This document shows, in pieces, positions 1-5,860 of a DNA stretch of 21,375 bases. The notes beneath the pieces are model-generated. The model was not told where the DNA came from. It did not search any database and worked only from the letters and a program-made list of their open reading frames with translations. Source of the DNA: Actinomycetota bacterium (lineage in GTDB: Bacteria; Actinomycetota; Thermoleophilia; Solirubrobacterales; Solirubrobacteraceae); assembly GCA_005888335.1 (NCBI GenBank), contig VAWY01000023.1:1-21375 (forward strand), read 5' to 3'. The translations under genes were made by a program, and so were the position numbers. Each line of letters begins with the position of its first letter. Positions within the stretch are counted from its first letter, which is position 1.

Positions 1-466
1 CATCGCTGCGCAGTCGTCCACCCTCCTGCATGCGGGTCAAGCCGGCGACGAGGGGCTCCTCCCAGCGCGCGAAGCCGGAGACCAGCGCCGCGCGCGTGTC
101 CTCGTCGCGCTCGGCGAGCTGACCCACGAGCGAGCCGATCGGGCAGCCGCCCCGCGCACCGCGCTGCTCCTGCAGCGCGACAAGTCCGTCGAACCAGCCG
201 TCGATGGCCTCCAGGCTGTCCAGCTCGTCGAGCAGGCCGTCCTGCGCGCCGAGCACCGCGTCGGTCGTCGTGTCGATCACCGCACGCAGCAGGTCATCAC
301 GCCCGTCGAAGTAGTGATACAGCTGGCTGCGCCCCACGCCCGCCTCGCGCTCGACGTCCTCCAGGCTCACCCGGTCGACCCCCCGCTCGGCGATCAACCG
401 CGACGCCGCCTGCAGGATCCGCGCACGGGTCGCCCGGCCCTTCTCGGTTGTCGGTTGCCGCACCAT
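1..466 (-). CDS. TetR/AcrR-family transcriptional regulator (3' end outside window)
   Basis: This is a DNA-binding repressor-type protein; 155 residues are visible before the window edge. The reverse-strand frame from an ATG at 466 opens with a short basic tail (TRARILQAASRLIAERG), then the TetR helix-turn-helix: VSLEDVEREAGVGRSQLYHYFDGRDDLL, roughly residues 15-55. A GCPIGSL motif near residue 117 is typical of the AcrR-like C-terminal ligand/dimer domain. No strong ribosome site precedes the ATG. It diverges from the short-chain dehydrogenase at 545, and the 78-bp gap carries two matching inverted repeats, so it probably represses both itself and the dehydrogenase. The family is clear; the ligand cannot be predicted. 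Confidence 0.9.
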   Translation of the reverse strand, partial: MVRQPTTEKGRATRARILQAASRLIAERGVDRVSLEDVEREAGVGRSQLYHYFDGRDDLLRAVIDTTTDAVLGAQDGLLDELDSLEAIDGWFDGLVALQEQRGARGGCPIGSLVGQLAERDEDTRAALVSGFARWEEPLVAGLTRMQEGGRLRSD

Positions 467-471
467 CGTTC

Positions 472-521
472 TGTACTGGATGGTACAAGGCGCTGCTACG
501 CTCTCTGTATCGCACAGTACA
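472..521. promoter_or_regulatory. Twin TetR-type operator boxes in the tetR/SDR divergent promoter
   Basis: Two copies of the same dyad, TGTA-N8-TACA, lie at 472-487 and 506-521, with centres 34 bp apart. The first extends to TGTAC-N6-GTACA. They fill the space between the divergent start codons at 466 and 545. Their symmetry and position fit operators for the adjacent TetR protein. The second box also overlaps a -10-like TACATTAT for the dehydrogenase gene. Confidence 0.6.
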
Positions 522-544
522 TTATCGAATCGAAGGAGCCCTCC

Positions 545-1273
545 ATGGACCTCGCAGGACAGCGCGCGCTCGTCACCGGCGCGACGTCGGGCATCGGCCG
601 CGCGGTGGCGCTCAAGCTCGCCGAGGCGGGCGCCGAGGTCGTCGTCGCCGGACGCGACCAGGCGCGCGGAGCCGCGACCGTCGCCGCCATCGACCGCGCG
701 GGTGGGCACGCAAGCTTCATCGCCGCCGACCTCAACGACCTCGACAGCGTCCAGCGCCTCGCCGAGCAGGCCGGCGACGTCGACATCCTCGTCAACAACG
801 CAGGCGTGTTCCCGTTCGCTCCGACGCACGAGACCGAGCCCGACGACTTCGACGCGACCTTCGACACCAACGTCCGCGCGCCGTTCTTCCTGACCGCCGC
901 GCTCGCACCGAAGATGGCCAAGCGGGGCGAGGGCGCCATCGTCAACGTCGCCACGATGGTCGCCCACTTTGGGTTGCCGGGCGCCAGCGCCTACGGCGCC
1001 TCGAAGGCTGCGCTGGTCTCGCTCACCCAGACATGGGCCGCCGAGTACGGCCCGCAGGGCGTGCGCGTCAACGCCGTCTCGGCCGGCACCACCCGGACCG
1101 AGGGCACCGCGGCGATGGGCGACGGCCTCGACGCGCTCGCGCAGGCCTCGCCGATCGGCCGCCCCGCCAGCCCCGAGGAGATCGCCGAGGCGATCGTCTT
1201 CCTCGCCTCCCCCCGCTCGAGCTACATCAACGGCGCGATCCTCCCCGCCGACGGTGGGCGCACCGCAGTTTGA
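545..1273 (+). CDS. Short-chain dehydrogenase/reductase (classical SDR family oxidoreductase)
   Basis: A cytosolic NAD(P)-dependent oxidoreductase of 242 residues, the usual length for classical SDRs. The Rossmann cofactor motif TGATSGIG is at residues 11-18, NNAG at 84-87, the structural Asn at 109, and the active-site YGASK at 150-154. The residue 13 before the catalytic Tyr, normally Ser, is Thr137. The C-terminal PEEIAEAIVFLASPRSSYINGAILPADGG is typical of the FabG-like group. The start at 545 is set by GAAGGAG at 532-537; reading frames further upstream run into the promoter. It is divergent from a TetR gene and probably controlled by it. The substrate is unknown. Confidence 0.92.
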   Translation: MDLAGQRALVTGATSGIGRAVALKLAEAGAEVVVAGRDQARGAATVAAIDRAGGHASFIAADLNDLDSVQRLAEQAGDVDILVNNAGVFPFAPTHETEPDDFDATFDTNVRAPFFLTAALAPKMAKRGEGAIVNVATMVAHFGLPGASAYGASKAALVSLTQTWAAEYGPQGVRVNAVSAGTTRTEGTAAMGDGLDALAQASPIGRPASPEEIAEAIVFLASPRSSYINGAILPADGGRTAV

Positions 1274-1290
1274 GGTCACCCGAGCCACGC

Positions 1291-1322
1291 CGGCGACCTG
1301 GCGTGCCCAACGCCAGGCGCCG
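1291..1322. terminator. Bidirectional hairpin between convergent genes
   Basis: An 8-bp arm CCTGGCGT (1297-1304) pairs with ACGCCAGG (1310-1317) across a 5-base loop. The stem continues after a single bulged A with CGGCG (1291-1295) and CGCCG (1318-1322). It lies between the stop of the dehydrogenase (1273) and the stop of the convergent cysteine-rich protein (1331). There is no T tract, so factor-independent termination is not certain. Confidence 0.6.
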
Positions 1323-1330
1323 GTGCCGTC

Positions 1331-1735
1331 CTACTCACGGAGTTCGCCCAGGAGCTCGTCGCAAGCCCGCTCGCAGCGCCGGCACTCCTCGGCGCACAGC
1401 CGGCAGTGCTCGTGGTGGCGAGCGTGGCGCTCGCACTCCTGCGCGCACGCGCGGCACGCAGTCCAACACGCCTCCAGCGCAGTCAGCTGAGTCGGGGGAT
1501 CGGGATCGGTCTGGCGGCTGAGGATGCGGCCGGCGTCGACGCAGGCGTCGGAGCAGTCGAGGCACAGTCGCAGGCAGCGCTCGAGATCGCGGATGTCCTC
1601 CTCGGCCAGCGACGCGTCGGCGCAGATCGTGCACATGGCCGCGCAGACCGCGCACTCGTCGATGCACCTGGCGAGCGTCGCCGCATCAGCGATCAGGGGC
1701 CGTGGATGGGACTGCAGGATCGCTTGGACACTCAT
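1331..1735 (-). CDS. Cysteine-rich four-helix-bundle copper storage protein (Csp3-like, DUF326)
   Basis: A 134-residue protein with 18 cysteines (24, 28, 31, 35, 38, 54, 58, 61, 65, 90, 94, 97, 101, 111, 114, 118, 121, 125), spaced three or four apart so they line the inside of amphipathic helices. This is the hallmark of the copper storage proteins, where a four-helix bundle holds many Cu(I) ions on Cys thiolates. It has no signal peptide, so it resembles the cytosolic Csp3 type, whose characterised members also have about 18 Cys. There are several His residues (104, 107, 108, 110) near helix 4. A GAAGGGGG ribosome site stands just before the ATG at 1735. It was probably once annotated as a ferredoxin-like DUF326 protein. 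Confidence 0.88.
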   Translation of the reverse strand: MSVQAILQSHPRPLIADAATLARCIDECAVCAAMCTICADASLAEEDIRDLERCLRLCLDCSDACVDAGRILSRQTDPDPPTQLTALEACWTACRACAQECERHARHHEHCRLCAEECRRCERACDELLGELRE

Positions 1736-2469
1736 GTCGCCCCCTTCTCTGCGGCGTCGTGGCGCCTGATGACTTCCCGCGGCGCCCCCGGGATCGGCGG
1801 TCCCAACATCTTCGGCGACGCTACAGATGCGGACATCCGATGGGTGGACCTCATCGCCGTCAAGTAGCTCGGGCCGTCTTCAACATCGATGACTCGATAG
1901 CCCGCATGAGCGGCCCGGGCTTAGCCGGCCGTCGCCTCGATCTCGTCGGAGCCGTAGCTCAGGCGGCGGAGCCGAGCCGACGGAGGGCTTCGGCGCTCCC
2001 TGTGCCGCGGGCCGGTGATGACCATGAGGAGTTGATCGTCTCCCGGGAGGAACAGGATCTCGCGTTGTTGACTCGAGTCCCGAGTCGCCCGCGACCCCGT
2101 GCGTGGCTAGCCGTCCGGCGTCCACGCGGGGCTCCTCTCACCCGCGCAGTTCGAGGCCTTGACCACGACCACAGAGATCAAGAACTAGCTTTCCCCGAAA
2201 GCCCAACCGTGTCCGAAGAAGCGGGGGAAGTCCGGAGCATGTCCGCGGCAGTTCAGTCGTTGTGAGGCGCCGTCGGATCGCGCTCGGCACGGGGCGGCGC
2301 CGGTTCGCGCGCCTCGTTTGATCCGTCGTCGAGGGCTGAGAGGGCGTCGTCATGTCCGGCTCACGCTGTGCAATGAGCGAGGCGACGGAGGTCGATCCGG
2401 ACCCCGAGTTCTGCCCCTTGAAACCGGGAAAGAGGGATGGGAAAGGAAGATAGCGCTGCGGCCGATTTC
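1736..2469. other. Gene-poor stretch, 734 bp
   Basis: No convincing intact gene is seen. Open frames here are interrupted or rich in Arg/Pro/Ser without domain character. Contents noted: a possible C-terminal gene remnant on the minus strand (1921-2106); a perfect hairpin GCTTTC-CCC-GAAAGC at 2188-2202; an A/G-rich patch around 2425-2450. Together with the adjacent defective tRNA it looks like decayed or deleted DNA. Confidence 0.5.
1921..2106 (-). pseudogene. Possible 3' remnant of a protein gene
   Basis: On the minus strand a frame bounded upstream by TAG (2109-2107) and ending in TAA (1923-1921) reads ...REILFLPGDDQLLMVITG..., then after an Arg-rich middle ends RLSYGSDEIEATAG. The alternation of hydrophobic and polar residues looks protein-like, unlike the other frames of this stretch. 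There is no usable start codon apart from an internal ATG at 2025, and no ribosome site. I read it as the tail of a degraded gene, not an expressed peptide. The family is not recognised. Confidence 0.3.
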
Positions 2470-2490
2470 AAAAACCCCGTGTTTACGGGG
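2470..2490 (-). terminator. Rho-independent terminator downstream of the tRNA-like gene
   Basis: Read on the minus strand, a 6-bp stem CCCCGT/ACGGGG closes a 4-base loop and is followed directly by a run of five T. It begins seven bases after the acceptor end of the tRNA-Val-like sequence, the usual arrangement for a single tRNA gene in this kind of genome. Confidence 0.8.
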
Positions 2491-2496
2491 CTTTTA

Positions 2497-2549
2497 GGGT
2501 GCGTGTCCTCGCGTGTGAAGCGAGCGCTCTCCCACTGAGCTACGCGCCC
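2497..2549 (-). tRNA. tRNA-Val(CAC)-like gene lacking the T arm (probable tRNA pseudogene)
   Basis: The minus strand gives a clear 5' half. Acceptor strand GGGCGCG is followed by TA, then a D arm GCTC-AGTGGGA-GAGC. The anticodon stem CTCGC/GCGAG encloses loop TTCACAC, anticodon CAC at 2517-2515. A normal gene would then have a variable loop and a T arm with GTTCGA. Here only GACA follows, then CGCACCC, which pairs with the acceptor strand except for one C-A mismatch. The molecule would be 53 nt with no T arm. A TAGGTA box just upstream (minus strand, about 2560-2555) and a terminator downstream look intact. A deletion in a real tRNA gene is the simplest reading; activity is doubtful. Confidence 0.65.
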
Positions 2550-2728
2550 CAGTTACCTAGAAACTCCGGGATTCAGAGCTGTCTCGAAGGGGGTTTACGG
2601 ATGATCATCCTCCTTTCGAGCCCCGATCCCGCGCGCCAGCGTAGCGCTGTCTTGGTTGCCGAGAGGTCGCCGGAGCATTGACGGCCTGGGGCCGTCGCAG
2701 GCGCCTGTCGAGCGAGCGGCGCCGCCCC

Positions 2729-2746
2729 GCTCAGCGCGGGCTGAGC
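2729..2746 (-). terminator. Hairpin overlapping the stop of the winged-helix gene
   Basis: A perfect inverted repeat GCTCAG-N6-CTGAGC includes the TGA stop codon of the regulator at 2733-2731. It has no T tract. It may end the transcript or protect its 3' end. Confidence 0.35.
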
Positions 2747-3021
2747 AGGTCGAGAAGCTCGCCGATCTTTCGCGTGCGGGCGAGCGGATCGGGCACGGGA
2801 AGGTCGGACTCGATCGTGTAGTGGTTGCGGCGGCCCTGGCGCTCACGCGCGAGGAAGCCGGCGGCGGCGAGGTCGCTGACGATGCGGTGCGCGGCGCGCT
2901 CGGTGATCCCGACCGTCTCGCCGATCTCGCGCAGGCGGATGCCGGGGTCGTGGGCGATGCACAGCAGCACCTGGGCGTGGTTGGTCAGAAACGACCACGT
3001 CGGCGTACCGTTCCGAGGCAT
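2731..3021 (-). CDS. Small winged helix-turn-helix transcriptional regulator (MarR-like fold)
   Basis: A 96-residue protein that is almost entirely a DNA-binding domain. After TWSFLTNHAQVLLCIAHDPG comes the helix-turn-helix (RLREIGETVGITERAAHRIVSDLAAAGFL) and a basic wing (RERQGRRNHYTI), followed by a short DLPVPDPLAR...IGELLDLL tail. The pattern is common in actinobacteria as a stand-alone regulator of unknown signal. The ATG at 3021 is preferred; a GTG two codons upstream (3027) is possible. There is no clear ribosome site, so translation may be leaderless. A palindrome just upstream (3029-3046) may be its own operator. It diverges from the unknown gene at 3146. Confidence 0.85.
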   Translation of the reverse strand: MPRNGTPTWSFLTNHAQVLLCIAHDPGIRLREIGETVGITERAAHRIVSDLAAAGFLARERQGRRNHYTIESDLPVPDPLARTRKIGELLDLLSPR

Positions 3022-3028
3022 ATTCACG

Positions 3029-3046
3029 CTAGACTAAGGATTCTAG
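3029..3046. promoter_or_regulatory. Palindrome upstream of the winged-helix gene (possible autoregulatory operator)
   Basis: CTAGA-N8-TCTAG, an 18-bp dyad in an unusually AT-rich patch, sits 8 bp before the ATG of the regulator and on the upstream side of the divergent unknown gene. Position and symmetry suggest an operator/promoter; no binding protein is shown by the sequence. Confidence 0.4.
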
Positions 3047-3145
3047 ATTTACTTGTCATCAATCGGGCAGGATGACACCGAGGCGAAAGGGGCCGGGGAA
3101 TGCCCCATCTCAAGTGCGAGCGCTGGCGCAGAGCGTCATCATCTG

Positions 3146-3694
3146 ATGCCTGACCCGTGTCGCTCGCCCGACGGCGCGGGCCCAAGCATCTCCGACCCGA
3201 TAAGCCTCGTCCCGCTCACCGGGCCGACGCGGGGCGAGCCCCTTCCCATACGCGACGCCGAGCTCCGGCGTGCGATCGACGCGCTCGACCCCGACGGCAT
3301 CGCCTGCGCCGCCGGTGCGGTGCTGGAGCACATCGCCGACAGACTCAGCTGGACGCGCGGCATGAGCATCGTGGCCGGGCGCGGAGACGGGTCGCTCGCA
3401 GATCGCTGGCCGAGCGTCGCTCATGCGCTGCGCAAGACCGACGCCGACGACATCGCCGAGCAGGTCACCCGCTCGCCGGTCTTCCGCAACCTCGTCGCAC
3501 CCCAGGGCGATGACCGGGGCAGATCGGCGTCGACCGCAGAGGCGACCCGGTTCGGAACGGCCGTGCTCTCCCTGCTTCGCCACACGCGCTGCGCCGGCTG
3601 CGGCCAATGGTGGAGCGCCTCGCCACCAGGCGCATCGAGGTGGACGTGCCGGTGCCGCTCCCTCGTCGTTGTCACTCGACCGAACACCCGATAG
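3146..3694 (+). CDS. Hypothetical protein with C-terminal CxxC/CxC cysteine cluster
   Basis: I do not recognise a family. From the ATG at 3146 the protein has 182 residues; the frame is open from a TTG at 3053, so the start is uncertain and no good ribosome site marks either. The middle (residues 36-118) looks like a folded helical domain, with RDAELRRAIDALDPDG and LRKTDADDIAEQVTRSPVFRNLV. The end has Cys149, Cys152, Cys168 and Cys170, a possible zinc site, beside a Trp pair. Codon use is GC-rich at third positions like its neighbours. The next gene starts 15 bases after its stop with a perfect AGGAGG, suggesting an operon. A long minus-strand frame over the same DNA looks less protein-like. 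Confidence 0.55.
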   Translation: MPDPCRSPDGAGPSISDPISLVPLTGPTRGEPLPIRDAELRRAIDALDPDGIACAAGAVLEHIADRLSWTRGMSIVAGRGDGSLADRWPSVAHALRKTDADDIAEQVTRSPVFRNLVAPQGDDRGRSASTAEATRFGTAVLSLLRHTRCAGCGQWWSASPPGASRWTCRCRSLVVVTRPNTR

Positions 3695-3709
3695 CACAGG
3701 AGGATGGCC

Positions 3710-4045
3710 ATGATCTTCTCGGAGAGCCCAGGTGAAGGGGAAGGCTCGGACCCGCGGGCCGTCGACGGCCACGACCAAGCACGCCGAGCGGACGACGACA
3801 CGATCCGTGCGCTGGTGACTCGCCTCTCGCGGGCCCATCCCTCGGGCGGCAAGGTGATCGAGCACGCCGCGATCCTCGCGTCGGGCGCCGACCTGGAGGC
3901 GGTCAGGAGCTGGATCGCCGCCCACGCCGGTCAGCCTGAGACGACCGCCTCCGCGAGGTCCAACCGCGGGCTCCACGGCTCGCGCGTCGCAGGCGCACAC
4001 CACGCCCCACGGCGCTACGTGCTGCCCGCTGAGGCGCTGGACTGA
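3710..4045 (+). CDS. Hypothetical protein, 111 residues
   Basis: I do not recognise a named family. AGGAGG at 3698-3703 lies six bases before the ATG at 3710, which is why the ATG at 3704, directly abutting the AGGAGG, was rejected. The start of the protein is acidic and polar. The core, about residues 30-73, reads as a helical unit: DDTIRALVTRLSRAHPSGGKVIEHAAILASGADLEAVRSWIAAHAG. The tail is basic and probably disordered. It follows the preceding unknown gene closely and precedes the cold-shock gene by 208 bp. It may share regulation with the former; its function is unknown. Confidence 0.65.
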   Translation: MIFSESPGEGEGSDPRAVDGHDQARRADDDTIRALVTRLSRAHPSGGKVIEHAAILASGADLEAVRSWIAAHAGQPETTASARSNRGLHGSRVAGAHHAPRRYVLPAEALD

Positions 4046-4253
4046 GCTTCACCTGGAGGCGCGCGAGGAGGAGCGCAACAGCAGGTGTGAGTCGGCACCT
4101 CCGGCCCAGCCATCAAGTTCGTCCCAGCCGAGCCGATAGAGTGGCAACCATCAACGTCGGACATGCGTCCGGCAGCAAGCAGTGTTCAGCGCCCGCAGTC
4201 GTCGCCGCAAAGCGTCTCCCGCGTCCGCAGTTCACCGACGTAGGAGGATCGCC

Positions 4254-4457
4254 ATGGCGACCGGAACCGTGAAGTGGTTCAACGACGACAAGGGCTTCGG
4301 CTTCATCACGCCGGACGACAGCGGCAAGGACCTGTTCGTCCACCACACCGGCATCAACGGCGGCGGCTTCAAGTCGCTCGCCGAGGGCGCGAAGGTCTCC
4401 TTCGACGCCGAGGCCGGCGACAAGGGCCCCAAGGCCGTCAACGTCACGCCGCTGTAA
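4254..4457 (+). CDS. cspA: Cold-shock domain protein (CspA family RNA chaperone)
   Basis: A 67-residue single cold-shock domain, the family's normal size. It binds single-stranded RNA or DNA and melts RNA secondary structure in the cytoplasm. The opening [13 protein letters not shown]1 (KGFGFI, 13-18) and RNP2 (LFVHH, 27-31) are all present. The ATG at 4254 is set by AGGAGG at 4242-4247. A 208-bp untranslated gap precedes it, with a TAGAGT box near 4137 that would give a leader of about 100 nt, consistent with the long leaders of cold-shock mRNAs, though I could not confirm a structure. The symbol is by family only; a genome like this usually has several paralogues. Confidence 0.95.
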   Translation: MATGTVKWFNDDKGFGFITPDDSGKDLFVHHTGINGGGFKSLAEGAKVSFDAEAGDKGPKAVNVTPL

Positions 4458-4520
4458 GCAGCGTCGTGTTCGCCCGCGACGCGGGCCGTGAGCACTGCTC
4501 CTCATGGAAGGAGCAGCGAC

Positions 4521-4628
4521 ATGCTGCGAATGATCTGCCGCGTCTGCCTGCGGCTGTGGGATGAGCACAGCGTGCGTGACCGCACCGCGTGCCCGCGCTG
4601 CGGCGGCGCCTTGGCGGGGCACGACTAG
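4521..4628 (+). CDS. 35-residue CxxC...CxxC microprotein (zinc-ribbon-like)
   Basis: A very short open frame beginning MLRMICRVCLRLWDEH and ending ACPRCGGALAGHD. Cys6/Cys9 and Cys24/Cys27 form two CxxC knuckles 14 residues apart, a typical zinc-ribbon arrangement. The translation signal is strong: GGAAGGAG at 4506-4513, seven bases before the ATG. It begins 63 bases after the cold-shock stop and may be on the same transcript, with a long hairpin (4643-4684) just after its stop. No named family is recognised. The paired CxxC motifs plus the ribosome site make a real gene likely despite its size. Confidence 0.6.
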   Translation: MLRMICRVCLRLWDEHSVRDRTACPRCGGALAGHD

Positions 4629-4642
4629 CGAAACGCCGCCGA

Positions 4643-4684
4643 GAGCCTTCCGGCCGTCCACGAGTGGTCGGCCGGAACAGGCTC
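4643..4684. terminator. Long GC-rich hairpin after the microprotein gene
   Basis: A perfect 9-bp arm TTCCGGCCG (4648-4656) pairs with CGGCCGGAA (4669-4677). The loop itself folds (CCA/TGG) past one T-T mismatch. The outer side continues with GAGCC (4643-4647) and GGCTC (4680-4684) beyond a 2-base bulge. About 17 pairs in 42 bases is far more than chance. No T tract follows, so it may be a non-canonical terminator or an RNA stabiliser/processing site. Confidence 0.55.
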
Positions 4685-4712
4685 CGCGCGGCGCGCCGCG
4701 GGTGACGTCGCG

Positions 4713-4919
4713 GTGAGCGGCGAGACGCCGATCGCCGATCTGCGCGCGCAGTCCGAGCACGCCGCGCTGCGCCTGGCGCTGTACCGCCGGCGGGTGTACC
4801 TGGGACGCGCCGACGGCTCGCGGCTGCGTGAGCTCGAGCGCATCGCTCAGGGCGCCGCCGACCGGCTGCGCCGCGCCCAGGGGCGGTCAGACGAAGCGAC
4901 AACGAGGGGAACTCCATGA
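4713..4919 (+). CDS. Hypothetical protein, 68 residues, translationally coupled to the next gene
   Basis: I do not recognise it. From a GTG at 4713 it encodes a highly charged, mostly helical small protein (IADLRAQSEHAALRLALYRRRVYL, then RLRELERIAQGAADRLRRAQG), a likely helical hairpin. Its TGA overlaps the ATG of the next gene (ATGA), which supports both being genes. The ribosome site before the GTG is weak, so the exact start is uncertain. Confidence 0.5.
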   Translation: MSGETPIADLRAQSEHAALRLALYRRRVYLGRADGSRLRELERIAQGAADRLRRAQGRSDEATTRGTP

Positions 4920-5131
4920 CCAACGAGAAATCCACCGCCCTGCGCGGTGAGGCCGCTTGGAAGGCCGCCAAGCAGGACGTCGCCAAGCGCAACGAGGCCG
5001 CCTACGCCCGCGGCCGCAAGGAGCGGGCGGCTCACGACGCCGCCGTCCGGGACAGACGCGTCGCCGCTGAGCGCCGCGAGTTCGCGAACCTGCCTCGTCA
5101 GCCCGCCGCGCGTCGGCCCGCAAACGACTGA
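4916..5131 (+). CDS. Hypothetical small charged helical protein, 71 residues
   Basis: A Lys/Arg/Glu/Ala-rich protein with the core RGEAAWKAAKQDVAKRNEAAYARGRKERAAHDAA at residues 10-43, predicted to be a long helix, and a disordered Pro/Arg tail. GAGGGGAA lies six bases before the ATG, and the ATG overlaps the stop of the upstream small gene. Proteins with this RGEAAWKAA...RN.AA pattern occur in actinobacteria without known function, in my recollection. The composition suggests an RNA- or DNA-associated protein, but that is inference. Confidence 0.65.
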   Translation: MTNEKSTALRGEAAWKAAKQDVAKRNEAAYARGRKERAAHDAAVRDRRVAAERREFANLPRQPAARRPAND

Positions 5132-5140
5132 CTGACCTCG

Positions 5141-5269
5141 ATGCCGGCGCAGGGCGGCGTGAGCTACGCGCCTGGGGCGCTCGACCGCCCGCGCGCCGCG
5201 CGCCTGGTCGTCGCGACCGTGCTCGGAGCCCTGGGGACGACGCTGCTGGCCGCGCCGGGGGTGCTCTAG
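5141..5269 (+). CDS. Possible 42-residue single-span membrane peptide
   Basis: A short frame from ATG 5141 to TAG 5269 with a soluble N-terminus and one hydrophobic segment (LVVATVLGALGTTLLAAPGVL, residues 22-42) ending the peptide. There is no ribosome site, and the stop overlaps the presumed -10 box of the epimerase gene. It could equally be chance. Confidence 0.25.
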   Translation: MPAQGGVSYAPGALDRPRAARLVVATVLGALGTTLLAAPGVL

Positions 5270-5272
5270 TCT
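5267..5272 (+). promoter_or_regulatory. -10-like box TAGTCT of a leaderless start (epimerase)
   Basis: TAGTCT ends eight bases before the GTG at 5281 with no Shine-Dalgarno between, so transcription would begin at or next to the start codon. It resembles boxes before the oxidoreductase, dnaX and lysC starts. Confidence 0.4.
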
Positions 5273-5280
5273 CCGGCGCC

Positions 5281-5850
5281 GTGCGCCGCCTGGAGACCCG
5301 CCTCGAGGGTCCGGTCCTCATCGAGCCCGCCGTGCACGGCGACGAGCGCGGGTTCTTCGCCGAGACCTACCGCCGCAGCGCGTTCGAGCAGCTCGGGATC
5401 CGGGGCGAGTTCGTCCAGGACAACCACTCGCGCTCGCGCAGGGGGATCGTGCGCGGCATGCATTTCCAGGTCGGCCGTGGGCTCGCCAAGCTCGTCCGGT
5501 GTGGGCGCGGGGCGATCCTCGACGTCGTCGTAGATCTGCGCCGCGGCTCGCCGACGTACGGCGAGTGGGAGGGCTACGAGCTCTCCGACGAGAACATGCG
5601 GCTGCTCTACGCGCCCTACGGCTTCGCGCACGGCTTCTGCGTGCTCTCCGAGATCGCGGACGTCATGTACAAGCAGGACGGCTACTTCGACCCGGCCAGC
5701 GAGCAGGGCATCAAGTACGACGATCCGGACGTCGGGATCGCCTGGCCGGAGGGGCTCGAGCTGACGCCGTCGCAGCGCGACGCGTCCGCCCCGCTGCTGC
5801 GCGACGTCGCCGACGATCTTCCGTTCGTCTACGTGCCGCCCGAGCGATAG
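5281..5850 (+). CDS. rfbC: dTDP-4-dehydrorhamnose 3,5-epimerase family protein (RmlC-like)
   Basis: A cupin-fold enzyme of 189 residues, the family length. RmlC inverts C3 and C5 of the dTDP-4-keto sugar on the way to dTDP-L-rhamnose for cell-surface glycans. Key positions are present: Arg23-Gly-Phe-Phe, the RGMHFQ motif with the general base His61, Lys70, the YK at 130-131 and the YFDP segment, and Asp167 in SQRDASAPLL. The start is a GTG with no ribosome site but a -10-like box immediately upstream. The other rml genes are not in the window, so the precise sugar (rhamnose or another 6-deoxy sugar) is open. Confidence 0.9.
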   Translation: MRRLETRLEGPVLIEPAVHGDERGFFAETYRRSAFEQLGIRGEFVQDNHSRSRRGIVRGMHFQVGRGLAKLVRCGRGAILDVVVDLRRGSPTYGEWEGYELSDENMRLLYAPYGFAHGFCVLSEIADVMYKQDGYFDPASEQGIKYDDPDVGIAWPEGLELTPSQRDASAPLLRDVADDLPFVYVPPER

Positions 5851-5860
5851 GCTGGGGAGC

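Noticed and set aside
1948..1999. A second tRNA-like fold: GGAGCCG-TA-GCTC...GAGC, then stem GAGCC/GGCTT with a 7-base loop
   Set aside because: The loop lacks the invariant T33, there is no T arm, and the 3' strand pairs with the acceptor only with an inserted base. In GC-rich DNA this can arise by chance, and it overlaps the coding-like remnant.
3110..4003. A 297-codon minus-strand open frame over the two unknown plus-strand genes
   Set aside because: Its composition is Arg/Gly/Ala-heavy without domain character, while the plus-strand frames have a perfect ribosome site, operon spacing and a cysteine cluster.
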